Positions 52,025 through 59,826 of a stretch of DNA of 64,000 bases are shown here, piece after piece (within the stretch, counting starts at the first letter, position 1; each line of letters starts with the position of its first letter). The stretch comes from Candidatus Rokuibacteriota bacterium (GTDB lineage Bacteria; Methylomirabilota; Methylomirabilia; Rokubacteriales; CSP1-6), in the NCBI GenBank assembly GCA_003220685.1, contig QHTE01000043.1:62001-126000 (forward strand), read 5' to 3'. A program made the position numbers and the translations under genes. The notes under the pieces are model-generated. The model was not told where the DNA came from and made no database searches. It saw only the letters and a list, made by a program, of their open reading frames with translations.

Positions 52025-52025
52025 T
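52020..52025 (+). promoter_or_regulatory. Possible -10 element upstream of glmM
   Basis: A perfect TATAAT at the very end of folP is followed by GAGCGG, matching the 12-mer at the ftsH promoter. A -35 hexamer is not apparent. It could drive glmM and acpS independently of the upstream genes. Confidence 0.35.
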
Positions 52026-52087
52026 GAGCGGAGTGTCCCACCGTGAGACGAGTCCCGGCGTGAGACGAAGCCAGGAATGAGATCGCG

Positions 52088-53440
52088 ATGACGCGGCTGT
52101 TCGGTACCGACGGCATTCGAGGTGTCGCGAACGAAGAGCCGCTCACCCCCGAGCTGGCGTTTCGCGTAGGCCGCCAGCTGGTCGCGACCCTGCAGGTCGA
52201 TCACGGCGTCAGCCACGCCCGGATCGTCATCGGCCGCGACACCCGGCGCTCGGGGCCGCTCCTCGAGTCGGCTCTGATCTCGGGCTGCCTATCCTCCGGC
52301 GCCGACTGCTTTTCGGTCGGTGTGCTGCCCACGCCGGGCATCGCGTTGCTCACGCGTCGCCTGGAAGCCCACGGCGGCATCGTGCTCAGCGCCTCGCACA
52401 ACCCCTTCGAGGACAACGGCATCAAGCTCTTCTCGTCCGAAGGCACCAAGTTCCCGGACGCGTGGGAGGCGGAGATCGAGGAGCGACTCAACGCTCCGGA
52501 CCGGGCGCCCCGCGCCCGCGGCGCGAAGATCGGCGAGCTGATCGACTACGATCGGGCCGAGACCGAGTACGTCGAGTTCCTGTGCGGCTGCTTCCCGCTC
52601 GATCTGAGCACGCTCACCGTCGCGCTCGACTGCGCCCACGGCGCGACCTACCGCGTGGCGCCCCGCGTGTTCCGGCGGCTTGGCGCCCGGGTGCTGACCA
52701 TCGGCGCGCGGCCCGACGGCGTGAACATCAACGCGGGCGTCGGCGCGCTGCATCCCGAGAAGCTCCAGAAGAAGATCCGCGCCGCCGGCGCGTCGATCGG
52801 GTTCGCCTTCGACGGCGACGGCGATCGGCTCATCTCAGTCGACCATACCGGCGAGATCCGCGATGGTGACTACGCGCTGGCGATCGCCGGGCGCCACATG
52901 GCCTCGCGCCAGCGCCTGAAGCAGAACCTCGTCGTCACCACGGTCATGGCCAACCTGGGCCTCGATCAGGCCCTGGAGGCCGGCGGAATCCGCATCGTCA
53001 AGACGCAGGTCGGCGACCGCTACGTCGCCGAGGAGATGCAGCGGCTGGGCGCCAACCTGGGCGGCGAGCAGTCGGGCCATCTGCTGTTCCTCGACCACGC
53101 CCCCGCGGGCGACGGCATCCTCTCGGCGCTGGCCCTGCTCGGCGTCGCCGTCGAGACCGGCGAGCCCCTGGCGTCGCTGGCGACCTGCCTCACGAAGTTT
53201 CCCCAGGTGCTCATCAACGTTCCGGTGCGCACCAAGCCGCCGATCGACTCGATCGCCGGTGTGGGCGACCGCCGGGCAGCCTACGAGCAGGAGATGGGCG
53301 ACCGGGGCCGCGTCCTCATCAGGTATTCCGGCACCGAGTCGCTCGCCAGAGTGATGATCGAGGGCGCCGACGCCGCCCGCATCCAGGCGATGGCCGACGA
53401 CCTCGCCGGACTCATCCGCGCGCAGATCGGCGAGCGGTGA
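52088..53440 (+). CDS. glmM: Phosphoglucosamine mutase
   Basis: GlmM converts glucosamine-6-phosphate to glucosamine-1-phosphate for UDP-GlcNAc and peptidoglycan. The 450-residue protein has LFGTDGIRGVAN at the start, the phosphoserine loop VLSASHNPFEDNGIK, the metal loop FAFDGDGDRLI, the sugar-binding GGEQSGHL and the phosphate-binding RYSGTESLARVM near the C-terminus. It overlaps acpS by 4 bp (GTGA). Confidence 0.97.
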   Translation: MTRLFGTDGIRGVANEEPLTPELAFRVGRQLVATLQVDHGVSHARIVIGRDTRRSGPLLESALISGCLSSGADCFSVGVLPTPGIALLTRRLEAHGGIVLSASHNPFEDNGIKLFSSEGTKFPDAWEAEIEERLNAPDRAPRARGAKIGELIDYDRAETEYVEFLCGCFPLDLSTLTVALDCAHGATYRVAPRVFRRLGARVLTIGARPDGVNINAGVGALHPEKLQKKIRAAGASIGFAFDGDGDRLISVDHTGEIRDGDYALAIAGRHMASRQRLKQNLVVTTVMANLGLDQALEAGGIRIVKTQVGDRYVAEEMQRLGANLGGEQSGHLLFLDHAPAGDGILSALALLGVAVETGEPLASLATCLTKFPQVLINVPVRTKPPIDSIAGVGDRRAAYEQEMGDRGRVLIRYSGTESLARVMIEGADAARIQAMADDLAGLIRAQIGER

Positions 53441-53820
53441 GGATCACCGGGCTCGGCGTCGACCTCGTCAGCATTCCGCGAATGCGCACGACGATCGACC
53501 GCTGGCAGGACCGGTTCGTCGATCGGGTGTTCACGGACGACGAGATCGCCTACTGTCGTGCCCGACGCGATCCCGCGCCCCACTTCGCGGCGCGATTCGC
53601 GGCCAAGGAAGCCGGGTTCAAGGCGCTCGGGACCGGCTTGCAGCTCGGCGTGCGCTGGCGTGAGCTCGAAGTGCGCCGCGAGCGCGAGGAGGCCCCGACC
53701 CTCGTCCTGTCGGGACGGGCCAGGGAGATCGTCCTGGCGCGGGGCGGGAGCCGCATGCTGCTCTCGCTGACCCACGAAGGTGAGTATGCGCTCGCGCAGG
53801 CGATCCTGGTGGGCGACTAG
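53437..53820 (+). CDS. acpS: Holo-[acyl-carrier-protein] synthase
   Basis: AcpS transfers 4'-phosphopantetheine from CoA to the serine of acyl carrier proteins. The 127-residue protein has the two family motifs: GLGVDLVSIPRM with the metal-binding Asp, and FAARFAAKEAGFKALGTG with the catalytic Glu-Lys. It could activate the acyl carrier protein of the ketosynthase cluster at the end of this window as well as the main fatty-acid ACP. GTG start overlapping glmM. Confidence 0.95.
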   Translation: MRITGLGVDLVSIPRMRTTIDRWQDRFVDRVFTDDEIAYCRARRDPAPHFAARFAAKEAGFKALGTGLQLGVRWRELEVRREREEAPTLVLSGRAREIVLARGGSRMLLSLTHEGEYALAQAILVGD

Positions 53821-54556
53821 GTTGGCGATCGGATCGTTCGTCGTCTCCGGCTGCGCGAGCTCCGGCACGCTCGCCGACCTCGAGGGGCTGCCGGGCAAGA
53901 TCTCCGGGCAGGTGGGGCGGCGAGGCGTCGTGATCGCGGCCCCCCACGGCGACTCCGACGCGCGCACGGGCGAGATCGCCGCCGAGCTCGGCCGGCGCAC
54001 GGGGTTCGGCGTCGTCGTCGCCACCGGGTTCAACTTCGAGGCCGACACGCGCGAGCGGCCCGGGCGGCGCTACCAGGTCAACCGCCCGTTCGAGGGGACG
54101 CCGGGCCGGCCGCCCTCGGAGGAAGTCGCGAGCACGGGCGCGCGCGAGGTCTATCGGGCGTACGAGCAGCGGGTCCGCGACGTCGCGCAGGGGCCGCTCG
54201 TCTTCTACGCCGAGATCCACGGTAACAACCATCGCGATGCCGCCAACCAGATCGAGATCGCGACGGTGGGCGTCGACCGTGACGAGGCGCTCCGGCTCCG
54301 AACGCTCCTGGAGCTGATCCGTGACGCCCACCTCCGCGCGCACCGCGCCGCCCCGCGCCTGGAGATTCTCGTCGAGCCCGCCAATCCCGTGCGGTACGCC
54401 GCGACGGGCGCCAAGCGCGACGGCATTCTCAGGCTCCCGCAGCGTGCGCTGCACATCGAGCTGCCCAGGGCCGCGCGCACCGACTGGCGCGAGGCATATA
54501 TCGCCATCCTCGCCGACTTCCTCGTGCAGGCGGTTCCGCCCTCCGCGGGGAAGTAG
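53786..54556 (+). CDS. Putative lipoprotein with N-formylglutamate-amidohydrolase-like motifs
   Basis: This 256-residue protein begins MRSRRRSWWATRLAIGSFVVSGC, a lipoprotein signal with a lipobox-like VSGC. The mature part holds VVIAAPHGDSDARTGEIAAEL, YQVNRPFEG, VFYAEIHGNN and a late ILRLPQRALHIELP. The pattern of PHG, an Arg-Pro after Asn, EIHGN and a C-terminal HIEL-type strand recalls the zinc-dependent N-formylglutamate amidohydrolase/aminopeptidase-like fold, but this is a judgement by eye. The ATG at 53786 (GAAGG ribosome site) overlaps acpS by 35 bp. Substrate unknown. Confidence 0.65.
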   Translation: MRSRRRSWWATRLAIGSFVVSGCASSGTLADLEGLPGKISGQVGRRGVVIAAPHGDSDARTGEIAAELGRRTGFGVVVATGFNFEADTRERPGRRYQVNRPFEGTPGRPPSEEVASTGAREVYRAYEQRVRDVAQGPLVFYAEIHGNNHRDAANQIEIATVGVDRDEALRLRTLLELIRDAHLRAHRAAPRLEILVEPANPVRYAATGAKRDGILRLPQRALHIELPRAARTDWREAYIAILADFLVQAVPPSAGK

Positions 54557-54558
54557 CC

Positions 54559-56121
54559 GTGCTGGGCGTGTTCACCGCCGAGGAGATGCGGCGGCTCGAT
54601 CAGCGGGCGATCACCGAGCTCGGCATCCCCGGCGCCATCCTCATGGAGAATGCCGGCCGCGGCGCCGCCGAGGCGATCGTCGACGCGCTGCCGGCGCTCG
54701 GCGCGCCGCGCCGCGGCGCGCGAGTCGTCGTCGTCTGCGGCAAGGGTGGCAACGGCGGCGACGGCTTCGTCGTGGCCCGCTGGCTCAAGCGTCACGGGGC
54801 CCGCCCCACGGTGCTGCTCGTCCCGGCGCCGGCCGACGTGGGCGGCGACGCCGGACGCAAGCTCGAGGAGCTCCGGCGCGCCGGGATCCGTCCGCGGCCC
54901 TTCGGCGGCGAGCGCGCCGCGGCCGACCTGCTCGCGCGCGCCAACGTCATCGTCGACGCGCTCCTCGGGACGGGATCGCGCGGCGTCCCCGAGGGCGGCG
55001 TTGCCGGCGCCATCGAGGCGATCAACGCCGCCGGGCGGCCCGTCGTCGCGCTCGACATCCCGTCCGGGCTCTCCGCGAACACCGGCACCCACGCGGGCGC
55101 GGTGATCCGGGCGACGATGACCTTGACGTTCGCCGGGCTCAAGCGCGGTCTGATCACCTCGCCCGGCGACGAGCTCGCCGGGCGCGTGGCGGTAATCTCG
55201 ATCGGCGTCCCCGACCACGAGGTCGCGCGCGGAGTCACGACGTTCCTGCTCGAGCCTCGCGACGTCGCCCGCCACTTCCCGCGGCGCGCGCGCGGGGGCC
55301 ACAAGGGGACGTACGGCCACTTGCTTCTGGTGGCGGGCTCGCTCGGCAAGACCGGCGCCGCCGCGCTCGGGGCGATGGCGGCGATGCGCAGCGGCGTGGG
55401 GCTCGTCACCGTCGCGACCCCCGCGAGCCAGCAGCCGGTCGTCGCGAGCCTCGTGCTCGAGGCGATGACCGAGGCGCTGCCGGAGACGTCGGCGCGCACG
55501 CTCGCGCTGAAGGCGCGCGAGGCGATCCTCGAGCTCGCCGGATCGCGCGACGCCGTCGCGATCGGCCCCGGGATCGGCCTCGACCACGAGACGGTGCAGG
55601 TCGCGCGCTCGCTGGCGCGCGAGCTCGGCCGGCCCATGGCCATCGACGCCGACGGCCTGACCGCGCTCGCCGGCCATCTCGACCTTCTGCGCGAGGCTCC
55701 GGCGGCACGCTGTCTCACGCCGCATCCCGGCGAGTTGGCGCGGCTCTTGGGCACGCGGGTGGACGAAGTCCAGCGCGGCCGGATCGAGGTCACGCGCGAG
55801 GTCGCGACGCGCTATCGCGTGTACATCGTCTTGAAGGGCGCGCGGAGCGTGATCGGCTTGCCGGACGGCCGGGTCTTCGTGAACCCGACCGGCAACCCGG
55901 GCATGGCGAGCGGCGGTACCGGCGACGTGCTCACGGGCGTCCTCGGGGCGTTTCTGGCTCGGGGCTTGGACCCGGAAGCGGCGATGCTCTCGAGCGTCTA
56001 CCTGCACGGCAGCGCCGGCGACGTCGCCGCCGAGCGGGTCGGCGAAGAATCACTCGTCGCGCGCGACGTCATCGCGGCGCTCCCCGAGGCCTTCAAGAGG
56101 CTCAGTGGCAGCAGCGGTTGA
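54559..56121 (+). CDS. nnr: Bifunctional NAD(P)H-hydrate epimerase / ADP-dependent hydrate dehydratase
   Basis: This 520-residue repair enzyme restores damaged NAD(P)H hydrates. Residues about 1-215 are the YjeF-N epimerase domain (LMENAGRGAAEAI, CGKGGNGGDGFVVARWL, ALDIPSGLSANTG). Residues about 230-515 are the ribokinase-like dehydratase domain (GHKGTYGHLLLVAGSLGKTGAA in part, AIGPGIGLDHET, CLTPHPGELARLLG, NPTGNPGMASGGTGDVLTG in part). It starts at GTG 54559, 2 bp after the lipoprotein gene, and overlaps tsaE by 17 bp. Confidence 0.95.
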   Translation: MLGVFTAEEMRRLDQRAITELGIPGAILMENAGRGAAEAIVDALPALGAPRRGARVVVVCGKGGNGGDGFVVARWLKRHGARPTVLLVPAPADVGGDAGRKLEELRRAGIRPRPFGGERAAADLLARANVIVDALLGTGSRGVPEGGVAGAIEAINAAGRPVVALDIPSGLSANTGTHAGAVIRATMTLTFAGLKRGLITSPGDELAGRVAVISIGVPDHEVARGVTTFLLEPRDVARHFPRRARGGHKGTYGHLLLVAGSLGKTGAAALGAMAAMRSGVGLVTVATPASQQPVVASLVLEAMTEALPETSARTLALKAREAILELAGSRDAVAIGPGIGLDHETVQVARSLARELGRPMAIDADGLTALAGHLDLLREAPAARCLTPHPGELARLLGTRVDEVQRGRIEVTREVATRYRVYIVLKGARSVIGLPDGRVFVNPTGNPGMASGGTGDVLTGVLGAFLARGLDPEAAMLSSVYLHGSAGDVAAERVGEESLVARDVIAALPEAFKRLSGSSG

Positions 56122-56527
56122 GATCGTGAGCGGAAGCGCCGAGGCGACCGAGGCGGCCGGCGAGCGTCTGGGCGCGACGCTCGGACCGGGCGCGGTCGTC
56201 GCGCTGATCGGGGAGCTCGGCGCCGGCAAGACCTGCTTCGTTCAGGGGCTGGTGCGCGGCCTCGGCACGACCGTCCGCGCGACGAGCCCGACGTTCGTGC
56301 TGGTCAACCAGTACCGCGGCCGCGTTCCCATCCACCACGTCGACGCCTATCGCACCGACAGTCTGACCGAGCTCATGGATCTCGGGCTTCTCGAGCTGAT
56401 TGGCGGCGAGGGGGTGACGATCATCGAGTGGGCCGACAAGCTGACGCCGCTCCTGCCTCCGGACGCCATCCACGTGCACATCGCCGGCGTCGGCGACGAG
56501 CCGCGCACGATCACGATCCGCGGCTGA
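56105..56527 (+). CDS. tsaE: tRNA threonylcarbamoyladenosine biosynthesis ATPase TsaE
   Basis: TsaE is the ATPase that regenerates the TsaBD complex during t6A37 modification of tRNAs. The 140-residue protein has VALIGELGAGKTCFVQGL (P-loop), VRATSPTFVLVNQY, the DAYRTDS motif, LGLLELIGGEGVTIIEWADKL in part, and VHIAGVGDEPRTITI at the end. The nnrDE-tsaE order is conserved widely. GTG start. Confidence 0.93.
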   Translation: MAAAVEIVSGSAEATEAAGERLGATLGPGAVVALIGELGAGKTCFVQGLVRGLGTTVRATSPTFVLVNQYRGRVPIHHVDAYRTDSLTELMDLGLLELIGGEGVTIIEWADKLTPLLPPDAIHVHIAGVGDEPRTITIRG

Positions 56528-56585
56528 GCGACGTATCCGAAGCGCCGCATTGACCCGCCGGCCGCGGCTCGCGTACGACAGTCGT

Positions 56586-57260
56586 ATGGTCCTCGAACGC
56601 GTGCCCGCGGCCGAGCGCCCGCGCGAGCGGCTCTACTGGAACGGGCCCGAGGCGCTCGCCGACGCGGAGCTGCTCGCCATCCAGCTCGGCTCCGGCGTCC
56701 GCGGCAAGAGCGCGATCGAGGTCGCGCGCGAGATGCTCGCCGCCTACGGTTCGCTGGCCGACGTGGCGGGACGGGAGGTGGCCGAGCTCACGAAGCTGTC
56801 GGGCGTCGGACCGGCCAAGGCCGCGCGGCTGGTGGCCGCGTTCGAGCTGACGCGGCGCCTCCGGGCGCGCGTCCCTGGCGCGCGGCTCACCCTGTCGGGC
56901 CCCGCCGAGGTCTACGCCGCGTACGGGCCGCTGATGGAGGACCTCAAGCGCGAGGTGTTCCGCATCGCTCTGCTCGACGCGCAGAACGGCCTGCTCCACG
57001 ACCGCGTGATCTCGCAGGGCACGTTGTCGGCGAGCCTCGTGCACCCGCGGGACGTGTTCAAGCCGGCCATCCTCGAGTCGGCGGCGTCGGTGATCCTGCT
57101 CCACAATCACCCGAGCGGCGATCCGACCCCGAGCCGCGAGGACGTGCGGCTCACCCGTCAGCTGGTCGAGTGCGCGCGGCTCCTCGACCTGCGCATCCAC
57201 GACCACCTGGTCATCGGGCGAGGACGGTTCGTCAGCCTGGCCGAGCGAGGGGTGATCTAG
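56586..57260 (+). CDS. radC: RadC family JAB-domain protein
   Basis: This 224-residue protein of the RadC/YicR family was named for DNA repair, but its biochemical role is unsettled. It has an N-terminal UPF0758 segment (AAERPRERLYWNGPEALADAELLAI in part), a helix-hairpin-helix-like LTKLSGVGPAKAARLVA, and a C-terminal JAB/MPN domain with the metal motif SVILLHNHPSGDPTPSRED and LLDLRIHDHLVIG. The ATG at 56586 aligns with the family start; a TTG 36 bp upstream is also open. It converges by 4 bp with a small minus-strand gene. Confidence 0.92.
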   Translation: MVLERVPAAERPRERLYWNGPEALADAELLAIQLGSGVRGKSAIEVAREMLAAYGSLADVAGREVAELTKLSGVGPAKAARLVAAFELTRRLRARVPGARLTLSGPAEVYAAYGPLMEDLKREVFRIALLDAQNGLLHDRVISQGTLSASLVHPRDVFKPAILESAASVILLHNHPSGDPTPSREDVRLTRQLVECARLLDLRIHDHLVIGRGRFVSLAERGVI

Positions 57261-57502
57261 CTCTTGGCGAGCTTCTCGATCTCCTTTCTCGGCAGCGTCT
57301 GCAGGCGCGACAGCAGCGACTTCACTTTGCGCTCCGACGAGTGATCGGCCAGGATCAGCTTCTTGGACCGGGTCCCGTTCACGATGTACGCCACCCAGTC
57401 GTCGAGATTGGGCGTGCCGCGATACGCGACCGTCACGCCGCTCAGGCGCAGACGGCGCCGGCCCTCCACCTTTGCGAGTGGTTTTCTGCTACTGCCGTCC
57501 AT
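57257..57502 (-). CDS. Small hypothetical protein
   Basis: This 81-residue basic protein (rich in Lys, Arg and Leu) is not recognised. It reads GVTVAYRGTPNLDDWVAYIVNGTRSKKLILADHSSE in its middle (given in short pieces: TPNLDDWVAYIVNG, SKKLILADHSSE) and ends LQTLPRKEIEKLAKS. It has no signal or membrane segment. Its coding character (codon bias like neighbours, stop placed next to radC) argues that it is real, but confidence is limited by size. Confidence 0.5.
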   Translation of the reverse strand: MDGSSRKPLAKVEGRRRLRLSGVTVAYRGTPNLDDWVAYIVNGTRSKKLILADHSSERKVKSLLSRLQTLPRKEIEKLAKS

Positions 57503-57829
57503 CGTGCCTTGTACCTCCAGAGAACGCCGGTCGTCGTGACCGCGGTGCCACGTTGAGCGAGCAGGAAATATCGCCCGCCAACCTTACGAGCGCCGCGATT
57601 TCAGTGTCAAGGTCTCGTTTGTCCGCGAAAAGAGCATGAGAGATGCGACCGGTGCGAGTCGGACCCGCATGGAATCGGGGAATCATGGCGGGTGTGCTCT
57701 TCGTGGACGAACGGACCGTCATATTCCGGCGACGTGCTCGTGGGACCGCGTCAGACCGGGCGATTTTGTCGTCTGTGGATAGTGGTGGACAAGTGGATAA
57801 GCTGTGGGCATTTTCGGTGCCCGTCGTGC
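57503..57829. other. Non-coding region between radC side and pyrD
   Basis: No convincing gene lies here on either strand; frames that stay open contain no recognisable domain and run through the palindromic repeats. The sequence is less GC-rich than its surroundings in places (AGGAAATATCG, GATTTCAGTGTCAAGG, CATATTCCGG), and its right end holds the DnaA-box-like cluster, followed by two repeat copies up to 57936. Such a gap is unusual in this tightly packed window. Confidence 0.6.
57774..57810 (+). promoter_or_regulatory. Cluster of DnaA-box-like 9-mers
   Basis: Compared with TGTGGATAA, the complement of the consensus DnaA box TTATCCACA: TGTGGATAG at 57774 matches 8 of 9, GGTGGACAA at 57784 matches 7 of 9, AGTGGATAA at 57792 matches 8 of 9, and TGTGGGCAT follows at 57803. 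All are in the same orientation and 8-11 bp apart, close to one helical turn. Neighbouring genes (radC, pyrD) are not the usual origin neighbours. Confidence 0.5.
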
Positions 57830-57876
57830 GCGCGGCAGGCCGTCGCGGGGCTGGGGCCCCGCCGGCCGAGGCGCGC
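57830..57876 (+). repeat. Dispersed palindromic repeat, copy 4
   Basis: This is the 47-bp reference copy. Its ends GCGCG and CGCGC pair, then GGCCG/CGGCC, then the core GCGGGGCTGGGGCCCCGC (7-bp stem, TGGG loop), with small bulges between stems. It is identical to copy 5, which begins 60 bp later. Confidence 0.88.
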
Positions 57877-57889
57877 ATCGGAAAAAATC

Positions 57890-57936
57890 GCGCGGCAGGC
57901 CGTCGCGGGGCTGGGGCCCCGCCGGCCGAGGCGCGC
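57890..57936 (+). repeat. Dispersed palindromic repeat, copy 5
   Basis: Identical to copy 4 over all 47 bp and starting exactly 60 bp after it. The 13-bp spacer (ATCGGAAAAAATC) differs from the spacer between copies 2 and 3. It ends 19 bp from the pyrD stop codon, so the hairpins may also serve as the 3' end of the pyrD transcript. Confidence 0.88.
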
Positions 57937-57955
57937 TTACAAAAGAAACCGCCGC

Positions 57956-58942
57956 TCAGCGGCTCGCGACGAGCCGCTCGAGGATCAGGCGCGCGAGAAT
58001 CGGCCCGCGCGTGACGAATCCCGTGAAGTAGCCAACCGCCGTGGCGCCCTCGTCGAAGAGCCTCACGGCCTTGTCCGATGAATCCACACCCCCGGTCGCG
58101 ATGATCTCGACGTCACGGCCGAAGACGCGGCGCGTTCGGCGCAGGTTCTCCAGGGTCGTGGGGAAGATGTCGGGGCCGGAGAGTCCGCCTTCCCCTTGCG
58201 ATAGCCGCCGATTCGTAACCTTGCGCGTGTTGCCGTAGTTGACGATCCGCACCCCGGCATCCAGCGCCGCCGGGATGATCTCGCGCTCGTTCGTCTCGGC
58301 GAAATCGGGCGAGAGCTTGACGATCAGCGGCTTCTCGGTCGCGCGCCGAACCTCCCGGAGCAAGGTCGCGAGCTCCCCGGGCTTGCGGCTCCACTCGTAC
58401 ACGAGCCGTGTGTTGGGCGAGGAGATGTTGAATTCGACGAGCTCGCCCAGGGGACCGAGCTCGCGCACGAGCTTCACGTAGTCGCCGATCGTCTCTCCGG
58501 CGACGCTCACGATCAGGGGCACCCGGTGGGACAGTGACGCCACTGAGGCCCGAAAGCGGTCCAGGCCCGGATTCTGGAATCCGTTGCAGTTCACGAGACC
58601 CGGCCCGGCGTCGGTGCTCGTCCGGACGAGGTTCGGCCGGGGATGGCCGGGACGCGCCTGGATCGTGATCGACTTGGCGGTGACCGCCCCGAAGCCCAGA
58701 CCCATCGCTCGCCCGAGGATCGTGGGATCGTAGTACATCGCGGCCAGAATGACCGGGTTGGCGAGCCGGACCCCGCCGAGGGTGATCGCGAGCCGAGGAT
58801 CGTCCAGGCGAAAGGTCGAGAGCCGGTCGAGGGGCAGCAGGCGCAGGAGATTCTGGCCCAGCGCCACCGCGGCCGGCTCGGGAAGACGCGACAGGAAGAC
58901 CGCATAGAGGAACCGGTAGAGCGCCGCGATCGTTCGGCTCAT
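57956..58942 (-). CDS. pyrD: Dihydroorotate dehydrogenase (quinone), class 2
   Basis: This FMN enzyme oxidises dihydroorotate to orotate in pyrimidine synthesis and passes electrons to the quinone pool. The 328-residue protein has an N-terminal helical hairpin (ALYRFLYAVFLSRLPEPAAV), typical of membrane-associated class 2 enzymes, then VRLANPVILAAMYYD, FGAVTAKSITIQARPGHPRP (in part), NCNGFQNPG, FNISSPNTR, VKLSPDF, GGLSGPDIFP and ATGGVDSSDKA for FMN phosphate binding. The ATG at 58942 gives the usual length. It is slightly shorter than E. coli PyrD. Confidence 0.92.
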   Translation of the reverse strand: MSRTIAALYRFLYAVFLSRLPEPAAVALGQNLLRLLPLDRLSTFRLDDPRLAITLGGVRLANPVILAAMYYDPTILGRAMGLGFGAVTAKSITIQARPGHPRPNLVRTSTDAGPGLVNCNGFQNPGLDRFRASVASLSHRVPLIVSVAGETIGDYVKLVRELGPLGELVEFNISSPNTRLVYEWSRKPGELATLLREVRRATEKPLIVKLSPDFAETNEREIIPAALDAGVRIVNYGNTRKVTNRRLSQGEGGLSGPDIFPTTLENLRRTRRVFGRDVEIIATGGVDSSDKAVRLFDEGATAVGYFTGFVTRGPILARLILERLVASR

Positions 58943-59010
58943 GCGGGCGACTGGCCGAAGAATAACATGTGCTCTTGACGAATGGCGACGGCGCCATTTA
59001 GGGTAAGGCA

Positions 59011-59808
59011 TTGAATTTCATCGGGATCTCGCGCCTTGCAGCCCTGGTGAGCTTCCTGATCGTGACTGCAGCGTGCGCGAGAGCGCCGCAGACGAACGGC
59101 GGAGCGTCGCTCGGCTTCGAGGAGGCGGTACGGACACAGGCATTCTCCTTCGCGGAGGACACCTTCGCGTTCCCGAACCTGATCGCCGCGCGGCATCCCA
59201 ACGAGCCCGGGATCTACGCCCACTACTGCTTCGTGCTGGCGCGCGGGGTGCGCCAGTTCACGCAGTTCGCCCGCTTCGATCCGTCGCTGCCGAAGCTCGA
59301 TCACGCCGGCAACGTCGAGCGGGTCAAGCGCGTGGTGGCGCTGCCGGCCCGGGACGCCGCGCTCCCGCCCGACGACCGGATCGTGATTCCCGGCTACGCG
59401 AACCTCCGCGAGTTCTCTCGCGACGAGGAGAGCGCCGTCAAGGAGGGGCTGGGCGGCCCGTTCTGGACCTGGGTCCACTGGACGAACTGGCGCGTGGTGC
59501 TCCCGGTCAACGGGTCGCACCAGGAAGACGTCGCGCACGAGATCGTCGACGAGCTGCGCGCGGGGCGGCTGGTCCAGCTGCTCGTGACCAACTGGCCGAA
59601 GCCCGAGCTGAATCACACGGTCGTCGCCTACGAGTCGCGCCCGACCGCGGGCGGCGTCGAGTTCCTCGTCTGGGACCCGAACAACCCCGACGGGCCGGGT
59701 ATCATGACCTGGGATTCAGGAGGCCGCCGCTTCTGGGCGACGGATCTCTACGACACCGAGCCCGGACCGATCCGGGCGTTCCGGATGTACTACTCGCTGC
59801 TACTATGA
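59011..59808 (+). CDS. Putative lipoprotein with papain/C39-like peptidase motifs
   Basis: This 265-residue exported protein starts at TTG (AAGG just upstream) with a signal FLIVTAACARAP whose TAAC could be a lipobox. The mature part has HYCFVLARGVRQF with a Cys, a Trp-rich segment (FWTWVHWTNWRVVLPV), LNHTVVAYESR with a His, and FLVWDPNNPDGP with an Asp. The order Cys, His, Asp with these contexts resembles C39-like or papain-fold cysteine peptidases that act on cell-surface substrates. This is pattern reading, not a firm family match. It lies 18 bp before the ketosynthase cluster in the same direction and may be co-transcribed. Confidence 0.65.
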   Translation: MNFIGISRLAALVSFLIVTAACARAPQTNGGASLGFEEAVRTQAFSFAEDTFAFPNLIAARHPNEPGIYAHYCFVLARGVRQFTQFARFDPSLPKLDHAGNVERVKRVVALPARDAALPPDDRIVIPGYANLREFSRDEESAVKEGLGGPFWTWVHWTNWRVVLPVNGSHQEDVAHEIVDELRAGRLVQLLVTNWPKPELNHTVVAYESRPTAGGVEFLVWDPNNPDGPGIMTWDSGGRRFWATDLYDTEPGPIRAFRMYYSLLL

Positions 59809-59826
59809 GCCGACCCATGCGGCGTG

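Noticed and set aside
57503..57878. Open minus-strand frame of 129 codons through the radC-pyrD gap
   Set aside because: It runs through the palindromic repeat, has Arg/Pro-rich composition without domain features and no convincing ribosome site.
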